From: Nitrospinae bacterium AH_259_B05_G02_I21
GTDB lineage: Bacteria; JADFOP01
Direction: 5' to 3'
Length of the DNA: 46,101 nucleotides
NCBI GenBank assembly: GCA_027717595.1
Contig: JALLOF010000014.1
Coordinates: 1-46,101 of the forward strand
Below are positions 24,611 through 32,244 of the stretch, one piece after another; the first letter of the stretch is position 1, and the number at the start of each line of letters is the position of its first letter. Made by a program: the position numbers and the translations under genes. Below the pieces are notes generated by a model that was not told where the DNA came from, searched no databases, and was given only the letters and a program-made list of their open reading frames with translations.

Positions 24611-25882
24611 CTAGGGGGGGGGCCGACGCTCCAAATAGTCGGCGAGCGCCAGGAGCGCCCTGGCCTGATCGGCTGCGCCGGGGGAAGGCACCAGGGCGGT
24701 CAGGGCGTACGGCTCCTCCCCCCCGTTGCCCCGGCACCGGGGCGCGTAAAGGTCCGGCAGAAGCCCACGGCTCAGGAGGGCCCCAATGACCATCTCCAAG
24801 GGGCGGACATCTTGCAGGACGAACTGCTCGGCGGAAGCATGGTCAGCCTCAAGGTAGCCCCCCGAATCGGTGCGCGATCCGGCCGAGAGCTGAGAGGCGC
24901 CGAGAAAGAGCGTCTCCTCCCGCAGGGCCGCCGGCTCCCGTGTGGAGACGGCAATGCTCGCCTCGGGCACCGCCAGCCGGTAGACCGCGATGATGTGTTT
25001 GAGGGCCTCGTCGTCGACATGGTTAGGGGCTTCGGTTAAAGGAGCACCAAGAGCCGGCCTCATCCGGGGGACGTTGATGACGGCCGGGGTCACGCCGTAG
25101 CGCTCCCGCAGGTGGAGGACGTGGTCGATGAGGGCAAGGACATCATAGCGGTACGGGCAAAGGCCCAAGAGGGCCCCCATTCCGAGGAGGGTGAATCCCG
25201 CCTCCAGGGCACGCTCCATGGAGGCGAGCCGCCAGGCGAAAACCTTCTTTCGCCCCTCAGGGTGAACCCAGCGGTAGACCTCAGGGTGGTAGGTCTCCTG
25301 GAAGCTCTGATACATCGCTGCGCCCGCCTCCAGAAACCGCCGCAGCTGGGCGACCGACGGCGGAGCGATGTTGAGGTTGATGGTTCGAAGCCCAATCTGC
25401 TCGTAGAGGGCCTCCATGATGCGGAGCACCTCATCGAGATAGGAGAGCTTCAGGACGTCGGCGCAGACCAAGAGGATGCGCTGGAAACCCTCCTGTTGCA
25501 GGAAGCGGCCATCGGCCAGTGCCTCCTCCAGAGTGAGGGTGCGCCGCTTCAGCAAGACGTTGTCGCTCCGGAATCCACAGTAGAGGCAATTGCTATGGCA
25601 GTCGTTCGTCAGATAGAGGGGGGCAAAGAGCCGTACCCGCGGCCCCCAGATGGCTGTTTTGACATCGTGGGCAGCCTGGAAGATAGCCTGGAGAGTCTCA
25701 GGATCGGTGACAGCCAATAACACGGCCGCCTCCTCGGGTACCAGGCCCTTGGCCTGGCAGGCCCGATCCAGTACCGCCGCTACCTGGCCGGACTCTGGCT
25801 CCCCAAGCGCGGCGAGCCGGGAAAGTCGAGCGACGTCAGGAGAGTACGAAGTATTAGTTACCAAAAAGGCCGCCCCCTTCAT
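24611..25882 (-). CDS. HydG/ThiH-like radical SAM protein lacking the HydG auxiliary-cluster cysteines
   Basis: A 423-residue protein. The radical SAM motif CHSNCLYC (Cys95, 99, 102) follows LFAPLYLTND, as in HydG. The HydG-like features continue: MYQSFQETYHPEVYRWVHPEG, LLGMGALLGLCPYRYDVLALI, INVPRMRPALGAP, and SQLSAGSRTDSGGY. HydG makes CO and cyanide for [FeFe]-hydrogenase from tyrosine using a second cluster bound by a C-terminal CTACYR motif. Here that position reads DLYAPRCRGNGG, so the CxxC pair is missing. No hydE, hydF or hydrogenase is in the window. It may cleave tyrosine like ThiH or do something else. The start follows GAAGAGG at good spacing. Confidence 0.8.
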   Translation of the reverse strand: MKGAAFLVTNTSYSPDVARLSRLAALGEPESGQVAAVLDRACQAKGLVPEEAAVLLAVTDPETLQAIFQAAHDVKTAIWGPRVRLFAPLYLTNDCHSNCLYCGFRSDNVLLKRRTLTLEEALADGRFLQQEGFQRILLVCADVLKLSYLDEVLRIMEALYEQIGLRTINLNIAPPSVAQLRRFLEAGAAMYQSFQETYHPEVYRWVHPEGRKKVFAWRLASMERALEAGFTLLGMGALLGLCPYRYDVLALIDHVLHLRERYGVTPAVINVPRMRPALGAPLTEAPNHVDDEALKHIIAVYRLAVPEASIAVSTREPAALREETLFLGASQLSAGSRTDSGGYLEADHASAEQFVLQDVRPLEMVIGALLSRGLLPDLYAPRCRGNGGEEPYALTALVPSPGAADQARALLALADYLERRPPP

Positions 25883-25943
25883 GGAACTTTACCTCTTCAC
25901 CCTATAAGCGTCATCTCTGAGAAAGATTCCAACGGGGGTCATT

Positions 25944-27896
25944 TCAACCTGACCCGACCTTCTCGTGATGCCCGCTCTTGGTAAAGTTGAGCAGGCCGCC
26001 CATGATGAGGATTTCCTTCTGGCGAGGTGTCAGGTCGCAGGTTAACGGGATCGTAACCTCTTTGGTAATGTTCTCGACCGTCAGAGGTTCCTCCTCTCGA
26101 AGGGTCTTCAGCAGGTTGGTCATCTCCAGAGTATCGCCCTGCTCGATTTTTTCGTAATCCGCAGGGTCCGCAAACGTCAGCGGCAGGATGCCGAAATTGA
26201 TAAGGTTGGCGTAGTGGATGCGGGCGAAGGACTTGGCAAGCACGGCCTTGATCCCCAAGTACATGGGGGCCAGGGCGGCGTGCTCGCGGCTCGAGCCATG
26301 GCCGTAGTTCTCGCCGCCCACGACGACGCCAGCCCCGGCCGCTTTGGCCCGCTCGCAGAAGGACGGGTCCACTCCGGAGAAGACGAATTCGCTGATTTTC
26401 GGGATGTTGCTTCTAAGCGGCAGGACCTTTGCGCCGGCGGGCAATATATGGTCGGTGGTGATATTGTCCCCGAGCTTCAATAGCACCTCTGCCTTGATCT
26501 CGTCGGGCAGGGGGTTGCTGATCGGCAACGGGGCGATGTTTGGCCCCCGGACCACCCGGACCTTTTTTGCCTCCTCGGCAGGAGCCGGGGTGATTATCAT
26601 CGTATCGTCCACCGAAAACCGCTTTGGGAGCGCATAGCGCTGATATGGGCCAAGGGTCCGAGGGTCGGTAATTTCGCCCGCTAGCGCACATGCAACGGCA
26701 GTCTCTGGGCTTGAGAGATAGACCTGGGCGTCCATGGTGCCTGAGCGTCCGATGAAGTTGCGGTTGAAGGTCCGTACCGAAACGGCGCCTGAAGGAGGCG
26801 CTTGCCCCATGCCGATGCACGGTCCGCAGGCGCTCTCGAGCACCCGGACCCCGGCGGCAATGAGGTCCGTGAGAGCCCCGTTTTCCGAAATCATCTGCAG
26901 CACCTGTTTGCTGCCTGGGGTGAGGACCATGGAAAGCCCCGGATGGATGTGCCTTCCCTTGAGGGACTGAGCTACGACCATGAGGTCCATAAAGGAAGAG
27001 TTGGTGCAGCTTCCTACACAGACCTGTTGGACTTTAGTCCCTTCTACCTCGGTAACCTTCCTAACGTTGTCCGGGCTGTGGGGACAGGCAATGAGCGGCT
27101 CCAGCTCACGAAGGCTGATTTCCATCTCCTCGTCGTACTGGGCACCATTGTCTGGTTTCAGCTCACGCCAGTCCTTCGCCCGGCGTTGCGCCTTGAGGAA
27201 GGCCCTTGTCCGCTCATCGCTGGGGAAGATGCTCGTCGTAGCCCCGAGCTCGGCCCCCATGTTGGCGATGGTCGAGCGCTCGGGGACCGAGAGATATTTG
27301 ACGCCCGGGCCACCGTACTCAAGGATACGGCCGACGCCCCCTTTGACAGACAAGCGCCGGAGTAACTCAAGGATGATGTCTTTGGCCGATACCCACGGCC
27401 GAAGGCGACCGGTGAGGTTGACGTAAAGAATCTTCGGCATGGTCAGCCAGAACGGCCCGCCCCCCATCGCTACGGCGACGTCGAGCCCTCCGGAGCCGAT
27501 GGCGATCATGCCGAGGCCGCCGCCAGTCGGCGTGTGGCTGTCGCTGCCCAGGAGGGTTTGGCCCGGAACGCCAAAGCGCTCCAGGTGGATCTGGTGGCAG
27601 ATGCCATTGCCCGGACGAGAAAAGTAGATGCCGTACTTCGCTGCCACCGTCTGGAGAAACATGTGGTCGTCGGCGCTCTCAAATCCGGTCTGGAGCGTGT
27701 TGTGGTCGACATAACTCACGGAGCGCTTGGTCTGGACTGTGGGCAGCTCCAGGGCCTCGAACTGGAGGCAGGCCATCGTTCCCGTCGCATCTTGGGTAAG
27801 AGTCTGGTCGATCGTGATGGCGATCTCTTCACCGGCCCGGAGCGTGCCGGAGACAAGGTGCGCCTCCAGCACCTTCTGGGCGACCCCACGCGTCAT
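25944..27896 (-). CDS. Aconitate hydratase
   Basis: A 650-residue protein with the aconitase order of domains. The [4Fe-4S] ligands are seen in VCVGSCTNSSF and ESACGPCIGMGQAP. Active-site segments include LLGSDSHTPTGGGLGMIAIG, FNRNFIGRSGT and NYGHGSSREHAAL in the C-terminal swivel domain. At 650 residues it belongs to the shorter aconitase group rather than the roughly 900-residue AcnA or AcnB. GGAGGGG sits 6 bases before the ATG. It interconverts citrate and isocitrate in the TCA cycle. Homoaconitase or isopropylmalate isomerase is unlikely because domain 4 is fused. Confidence 0.93.
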   Translation of the reverse strand: MTRGVAQKVLEAHLVSGTLRAGEEIAITIDQTLTQDATGTMACLQFEALELPTVQTKRSVSYVDHNTLQTGFESADDHMFLQTVAAKYGIYFSRPGNGICHQIHLERFGVPGQTLLGSDSHTPTGGGLGMIAIGSGGLDVAVAMGGGPFWLTMPKILYVNLTGRLRPWVSAKDIILELLRRLSVKGGVGRILEYGGPGVKYLSVPERSTIANMGAELGATTSIFPSDERTRAFLKAQRRAKDWRELKPDNGAQYDEEMEISLRELEPLIACPHSPDNVRKVTEVEGTKVQQVCVGSCTNSSFMDLMVVAQSLKGRHIHPGLSMVLTPGSKQVLQMISENGALTDLIAAGVRVLESACGPCIGMGQAPPSGAVSVRTFNRNFIGRSGTMDAQVYLSSPETAVACALAGEITDPRTLGPYQRYALPKRFSVDDTMIITPAPAEEAKKVRVVRGPNIAPLPISNPLPDEIKAEVLLKLGDNITTDHILPAGAKVLPLRSNIPKISEFVFSGVDPSFCERAKAAGAGVVVGGENYGHGSSREHAALAPMYLGIKAVLAKSFARIHYANLINFGILPLTFADPADYEKIEQGDTLEMTNLLKTLREEEPLTVENITKEVTIPLTCDLTPRQKEILIMGGLLNFTKSGHHEKVGSG

Positions 27897-28042
27897 GCTA
27901 TCCCCTCCCTCCTGAGTCAGCGTCGCGCTCGCGGCACAACCGCCAGAACGTTCCTGGGCGGGATAAAACCACGCAGATACTCTCCAGCCCCGCTGGTTTG
28001 GCTCGTGGGCGAATGGACCGCATGCATAGATTAGGCCCAGAA

Positions 28043-28477
28043 CTATTCCTCAAGCGGTCCTTCGACCAACCGCTCCACCAATGCTTCGCAGGCGGTGACG
28101 TTCGCCAGGTGCGCCTGGCGCATCCCTTTGAGGAAGCTGCGGGTTGGCTCGTCTTCCACCGACGACAGAAGCTCCTCGATCTTCCGAACCACCCAGGCCT
28201 GCCCACGGTTGAGGAGTTCCAGCTTGGCTACGAGCCCCTCGGTGGCCTCGACCTTCTGGACAAAATCCCCTATCGCCTTGGATGGCGTGCCACCCAGGGC
28301 CTGGATTCGCTTCGCGAGGCCGTCGCAGAAGCGCCCCTCGTCGCGCAGCACCTGTTCCAGCAGGGCTTGGTCCTCGGCCTCCTTCACTTGGGCGGCCATG
28401 GGCTTGAGGACCTTCACCCCGGCCCGCTCGGCCTCCAGAAGGACGTTCAACCGCTCGATGACCTCAGTGGTTTCCAC
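28043..28477 (-). CDS. Ferritin-like DUF6306 protein
   Basis: A 144-residue, all-helical protein from a GTG at 28477 with GGAGA upstream. The pattern is ferritin-like: IERLNVLLEAERAGVKVL in helix 1, DEGRFCDGLAKRIQALGG in helix 2, and MRQAHLANVTACEALVERL in the last helix. It contains some of the Glu/His residues of a diiron site (EAERAG, DEGRF). It lies 12 bp downstream of ric on the same strand, so it is probably co-transcribed and shares its FNR-type control. A role in iron handling or oxidative stress is inferred. Confidence 0.75.
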   Translation of the reverse strand: METTEVIERLNVLLEAERAGVKVLKPMAAQVKEAEDQALLEQVLRDEGRFCDGLAKRIQALGGTPSKAIGDFVQKVEATEGLVAKLELLNRGQAWVVRKIEELLSSVEDEPTRSFLKGMRQAHLANVTACEALVERLVEGPLEE

Positions 28478-28489
28478 CGGCGCATCTCC

Positions 28490-29227
28490 TTACGTCTCAA
28501 AGCTTTGGCGCATCTTCTCTATGGCCCGGTTCTCCAGGTCCAAGGCACGAGGGAAAAGGTCCTCCTCCTCGGCTCGGATGTGCTCCAGCAGGTCGTCCTG
28601 CAACAGCTCAAGCCGGGGCCGAAGGCTCGCCGTCTCCTGCGCCGCCTGGCCCGTGGCCTCCACCGCCTCAAGGGCCCCGCGGATTCGCTCAAGCCAACCC
28701 CTGACCTCCTCGTGCTCGAAGTGCATCTGGGCAATGGGCCCATGGGTTCCGCATCCGAGAATAGACATATCAATCGGCCCCTCAGCGCCAAGGGCCTCCT
28801 CGAGCCTTCGGATTGCGGGAAATAGAATTCGCTCCTCCTTGTAAAGATGCTCGTTGATCTCGGTTGCCAGGTCCGACAAATCCTGTTGGAGCTCGAATGC
28901 AGGAGCGGCCGTCGGGTCCCCCTCGGCCTCCTGGACCAGACGGGCGAGGAGCGCCTTAAGAGCCGGGATCTCCTGCTTCAGGTATGCATGGTGGGTTGAC
29001 TCAACCTCCTGGATGACCTGTGAAAGAGGCTTCTCTCCGAGCCTCCGGGTCTCTCGATTGAGGGCATGCAGCAGTGACGTGAGATCCTCTAGCCGATTGG
29101 CAGCCGCCGTATCTGCTATGGAATGGGCTCCGCCGCAGCAGGCATCGACCTTGAATCGGTTGAAGATTTCGATGGTATCAGGGTAGCGGTGGGTCACTTT
29201 ATTGATGGTCTGGTCCCGGGTAATCAT
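28490..29227 (-). CDS. ric: Iron-sulfur cluster repair di-iron protein (Ric/YtfE/ScdA family)
   Basis: A 245-residue protein from the ATG at 29227, with GAGGAG about 8 bases upstream; the frame stays open further upstream but that is leader. The N-terminal ScdA domain has the CCGG motif (FKVDACCGGAHSI, Cys30-Cys31). The C-terminal hemerythrin-like domain supplies diiron ligands in STHHAYLKQEIP, INEHLYKEERILFP, MHFEHEEV and LEHIRAEEEDLFP. The family restores Fe-S clusters damaged by NO or peroxide and can reduce NO. An FNR/DNR box with class II spacing lies directly upstream. Confidence 0.93.
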   Translation of the reverse strand: MITRDQTINKVTHRYPDTIEIFNRFKVDACCGGAHSIADTAAANRLEDLTSLLHALNRETRRLGEKPLSQVIQEVESTHHAYLKQEIPALKALLARLVQEAEGDPTAAPAFELQQDLSDLATEINEHLYKEERILFPAIRRLEEALGAEGPIDMSILGCGTHGPIAQMHFEHEEVRGWLERIRGALEAVEATGQAAQETASLRPRLELLQDDLLEHIRAEEEDLFPRALDLENRAIEKMRQSFET

Positions 29228-29291
29228 GGGTGCAACTCCTCTATGGGTCTTGCGGGGGAAAAGATCATGATTTCCTACGATCTTTCTTTTT

Positions 29292-29332
29292 AAGATACAT
29301 CCCCCGCAGCCGGGCGCCTTGACTAAAGTCAA
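29292..29332 (-). promoter_or_regulatory. FNR/DNR-type box and -10 element upstream of ric
   Basis: TTGACTAAAGTCAA (29319-29332) is a perfect TTGAC-N4-GTCAA palindrome, the consensus for DNR/NnrR and close to FNR. On the minus strand, 21 bp further, is TATCTT (29297-29292), a plausible -10. The box centre would lie near -41.5, as in class II FNR-family activation. The site is in the divergent gap, so it may also act on the plus-strand gene at 29454. Confidence 0.75.
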
Positions 29333-29447
29333 TGGACGACCAGTGATAATGGCGGTACCCTGAAGGGGGACTCTGCGCACAGAACTGCCCCCCCCTGGCC
29401 GACTGTCCCTAAGGATGCGTCTGCGATAATTTCTCAGACATAGGAGA

Positions 29448-30992
29448 TTAGCCATGGATAAAAGCACCGTGTGGTTTGTCTACATGAGTCTTTTCTACCT
29501 TGCCGCTGGGGCCGTCCTTGGCCTGGTAATGATTTTTCATCCGTCCGCCATGGCGGTCATTTTTCGGGTGCACGCGCACATTAACCTCCTCGGGTGGGTG
29601 AGCATGATGATCTTCGGGGTGACCTATCACGTCATGCCCCGCTTCACCGGACGGCCCATGCGGTACCCCCGGCTCATCTGGCCTCACTTCTGGTTGACCA
29701 ACGTAGGGCTTGTCGGTATGGCTACAACCTGGTCCCTGGGTGCGAGGGGCGCAAAGAGCTGGGAGCACTTGGCAGGGCTTTTCGGCGTAGCCGCATCGGT
29801 GGGTATCGGCCTGTTTATCGTCAATATGCTGGCCACCATCCGGATGGCCTCTCCACCCATCGTCAACCTCCAGCCTCCACGCTCTTGAACGACTCCGCCA
29901 CACATGGTCTATGGGTTCGGCTGGCTGATAGATGCAGTCGGGCTCAGCGGCCAGATAATCGCCCGTGACGGCATAGGCTCGGGCGCGTGAGCCCCCGCAG
30001 ACGTGGCGGAACTCGCAGCGTCCACATTTGCCGCCGAATCCGTCGGGGTCGCGGAGCTCTTTGAAAATACGCGCGTTTTGGTACACGTCCACAATGGAAT
30101 CGCGGGGGAAGCGACCGGCCTCGATGGGCAAGAAGCCGCTCGGGAATATCTGGCCGATGTGGCTTACGAACATGCAGCCTTTTCCGTCGCTCACGCCGAG
30201 CGGGGCTCGCTGAATGCGGTCGGCATGCCCTGCGGCCTCGCCTGCACCGCGCTGGGGATTCCCGCCTCTCTGCAGAACGAAGCGGCGGTAGTGGTGCGCT
30301 TCGGTGGTCTTGATGCTGTAGGGCTTCCGCTGGGCGTGGTGCCACAGACGCTCGAAGCCCTCTTCATATTGCTCGGGTTCTATGCGCTCCTCGGCCGTGC
30401 CTCGGCCGACCGGCACAAGGAAGAAGACGGACCAAAGCAGAATGTCCAAGTCAGCGATAAGCTCGGCCATCGCATCGACCTGCTCGACGTTGCGCCTGGA
30501 GACCATGGTGTTGATCTGGACGGGGAGCCCAACGGCGCGGGCCTCGCGGATGATCTGGAGGGCGAGATGAAAGCTGCCGGGCACACCCCGGATAGCGTCG
30601 TGCGTGGCGGCATCGACGCCGTCGATCGAGACGGCCAGGCGGCTTAGCCCAGCCGCCTTCAGCTGTTTAATCGCCTGCGGTGTGACCAGGGGTGTGGCCG
30701 AAGGGGTCATCGTCACCGTCAGTCCCGCATCGATGCCCGCCCGGATGACCTCAAACACATCATCCCGCTTCATGGGGTCTCCACCGGTCAGGACCAGAAT
30801 GGGCCCTTGGGGAAAGCTGGCAAGCTGCTCGATAAGCTTGTGGCAGAGTGGGAGGGTGAGTTCCTCAGGGTGACGGTCGGGCTGAGCGCACGCCCGGCAG
30901 TGCTTGCAGACCAAGTCGCATGCCTGTGTTATCTCCCAAAAGACCAAAAAGGGGCTACGATGGAAATTGACCCTGCCGTATCCTGCTGGCAT
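29448..30992 (-). CDS. SPASM-domain radical SAM protein (TIGR04053/NirJ-AhbD-like) with an antisense readthrough tail
   Basis: The radical SAM core begins FLVFWEITQACDLVCKHCRACAQ (Cys25, 29, 32 from the ATG at 30992; a GTG at 31025 adds 11 residues). It continues with PILVLTGGDPMKRDD and LSRLAVSIDGVDAATHDAIRGVPG. The SPASM domain follows with GKCGRCEFRHVCGGSRARAYAVTGD and EPDCIYQP. Relatives act in haem and haem d1 synthesis or peptide modification. Family homology ends near 29888, but no in-frame stop occurs until 29448, so about 145 extra residues are read antisense through the whole 29454-29888 gene. That tail looks like antisense coding sequence (His/Pro/Gly-rich), not a domain. A lost stop codon is likely. 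It lies 12-45 bp downstream of the IscX-hemerythrin gene. Confidence 0.85.
   Translation of the reverse strand: MPAGYGRVNFHRSPFLVFWEITQACDLVCKHCRACAQPDRHPEELTLPLCHKLIEQLASFPQGPILVLTGGDPMKRDDVFEVIRAGIDAGLTVTMTPSATPLVTPQAIKQLKAAGLSRLAVSIDGVDAATHDAIRGVPGSFHLALQIIREARAVGLPVQINTMVSRRNVEQVDAMAELIADLDILLWSVFFLVPVGRGTAEERIEPEQYEEGFERLWHHAQRKPYSIKTTEAHHYRRFVLQRGGNPQRGAGEAAGHADRIQRAPLGVSDGKGCMFVSHIGQIFPSGFLPIEAGRFPRDSIVDVYQNARIFKELRDPDGFGGKCGRCEFRHVCGGSRARAYAVTGDYLAAEPDCIYQPAEPIDHVWRSRSRAWRLEVDDGWRGHPDGGQHIDDKQADTHRCGYAEKPCQVLPALCAPRTQGPGCSHTDKPYVGQPEVRPDEPGVPHGPSGEAGHDVIGHPEDHHAHPPEEVNVRVHPKNDRHGGRMKNHYQAKDGPSGKVEKTHVDKPHGAFIHG
29454..29888 (+). CDS. Small haem-copper-oxidase subunit I-like membrane protein
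   Basis: A 144-residue protein with four hydrophobic segments and AGGAG about 9 bases before its ATG. The motif FRVHAHINLLGWVSMMIFGVTYHVMPR (His40, His42, His59) is that of the haem-binding helices of cbb3-type oxidase subunit I and of NnrS-like proteins. The length is far below a real oxidase subunit (about 470 residues), so it cannot house the binuclear centre. Short stand-alone proteins of this kind occur in NO- and denitrification-linked loci. It is divergent from ric across an FNR/DNR box. A haem-dependent NO sensor or tolerance factor is a reasonable inference. The whole gene lies antisense to the tail of the next gene. Confidence 0.75.
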   Translation: MDKSTVWFVYMSLFYLAAGAVLGLVMIFHPSAMAVIFRVHAHINLLGWVSMMIFGVTYHVMPRFTGRPMRYPRLIWPHFWLTNVGLVGMATTWSLGARGAKSWEHLAGLFGVAASVGIGLFIVNMLATIRMASPPIVNLQPPRS

Positions 30993-31037
30993 AGCTTCGG
31001 ATCCCCTTCTCCTGACTTCCTCCACTTTACCTTTCTA

Positions 31038-31811
31038 CTACTCGGGTGCAACGGTCGGACGGTTCCGCACCTCGCCGGCCCATCGAAGCAGATCGAGCCC
31101 TTCGCGAATCGAGTGTTCGCGGGCATCGAGGATCGACTGCACCTTCTCCTCCGGGAGCCGCTCCACCATGATGGAGAGCCCATCGCAGTCGCTCACGTGC
31201 GGCAGGACACTCCTGACGAGTCGGGTGGCTTCATGGACGTCCTCGTCGGTGAGTGGGTCCTTCTCGCTGAGCTCGATAAGCCTCTGGGCCGTCCCAATGG
31301 CCCTGTCATGGTCGCCCAAGAGTTGCTCGATGTACTCCTCCCCGAAGATGTCCACCAGGGCGGGATACAGAGCCTCCTCCTCGTAACGGAAGTGCGGTCC
31401 AACGTAGACAGCCGCCTGGCCCAGAAGCGACCGGATGCGTTCCCCGTTGCGCTCCTTGAAGGCCTGAATCAGGTCTAGGAGTACATCCCGGATCTTGCGA
31501 TGCTCGTCCCTGAAGGTCTGCGTGAACTGGTCTGCCAGCATGGTTCTTTCCTCCTCTCTCCATTGCCAGGCCCGGGGCGACCTTCCCCCGCCCCAAGGAC
31601 CCCTTTGGGCCTCCTTCCACTCTTCCCACCAAGCCATCTGGATGGCCTCCAAGATGCCCTCGGTGCTTGCATTGGGGTCGTCCTCGAAACCGGAGAGCTC
31701 GCAGACCCAGCGGTGGAGGTCGGTGAAGCGGACACTCAAAGGATCGATCCCAGGGAGCTTTTCGTAAAGCTCGATGGCGATGTCCTCGACGTCTTGCCAG
31801 GATAGTCTCAC
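31038..31811 (-). CDS. iscX: IscX-hemerythrin fusion protein
   Basis: A 257-residue frame joining two families. Residues 1-65 are IscX: LSWQDVEDIAIELYEKLPGID, then VRFTDLHRWVCELSGFEDDP and ILEAIQMAW, the usual near-terminal IscX sequence. After a linker (about 66-90), residues 91-257 form a hemerythrin HHE domain with ligands in FRDEHRKIRDVL, VGPHFRYEEEALYP, LLGDHDRAI and LPHVSDCDGLSI. The linker DNA contains GAGAGGAGG about 8 bases before the Met91 ATG (31541), a strong internal ribosome binding site. The gene may therefore make both a fusion and a free hemerythrin. IscX binds IscS and iron as an assembly regulator; hemerythrin binds O2, NO or iron. It lies at the end of the isc operon. Confidence 0.85.
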   Translation of the reverse strand: MRLSWQDVEDIAIELYEKLPGIDPLSVRFTDLHRWVCELSGFEDDPNASTEGILEAIQMAWWEEWKEAQRGPWGGGRSPRAWQWREEERTMLADQFTQTFRDEHRKIRDVLLDLIQAFKERNGERIRSLLGQAAVYVGPHFRYEEEALYPALVDIFGEEYIEQLLGDHDRAIGTAQRLIELSEKDPLTDEDVHEATRLVRSVLPHVSDCDGLSIMVERLPEEKVQSILDAREHSIREGLDLLRWAGEVRNRPTVAPE

Positions 31812-31878
31812 AGTCTAGCCTCCGCCGCTTTCTTTTCGGTGTATGTAAGCCAGTTCAGCGGCCCTTAAAGCACTTCTT

Positions 31879-32232
31879 TTAATTCTCCTCGTCGATCTGG
31901 CCAGCCACGAGCTGGGCATCGTTCACAATTCGGATTGCTCCCGGAGGTGCGGGAATCTCCAGCACCACGTCTCCGAATATTCTTGCCTGGCAGCCTAGCC
32001 TGGAGGCCAAGGTGAGCCCTTCGGCGCCATCCAGCCGGTCGTCTTCATCCTCCTCCATCTCCGAGAGGTTATCTTCTCCGGCCTTGACGATCACGTGGCA
32101 GGTCGTGCAGGCGCAAAAGCCGCCGCAGTTGTGGTCCAGCCAGATGTCGTTATCGAGCGCAGCATCGAGGATGGAGGAGCCCTCCTTCACCTCGACCGTC
32201 TCGTTGTCCGGCAGGAACGTCACCTTTGGCAT
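31879..32232 (-). CDS. fdx: Isc-type [2Fe-2S] ferredoxin
   Basis: A 117-residue protein with the adrenodoxin-type cluster motif NCGGFCACTTC: Cys36, Cys42, Cys45 (C-x5-C-x2-C) and Cys81 in SRLGCQARI, plus the conserved extra Cys40. An acidic stretch (EMEEDEDDRLDGA) is the usual docking surface. It donates electrons during cluster assembly on IscU. It lies 12 bp downstream of hscA. The C-terminal end (NDAQLVAGQIDEEN) is slightly longer than average. Confidence 0.93.
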   Translation of the reverse strand: MPKVTFLPDNETVEVKEGSSILDAALDNDIWLDHNCGGFCACTTCHVIVKAGEDNLSEMEEDEDDRLDGAEGLTLASRLGCQARIFGDVVLEIPAPPGAIRIVNDAQLVAGQIDEEN

Positions 32233-32244
32233 GGTCAGCGCATC

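Noticed and set aside
26802-27365. Plus-strand frame of 187 codons within aconitase
   Set aside because: Antisense to conserved aconitase motifs, with no start signal.
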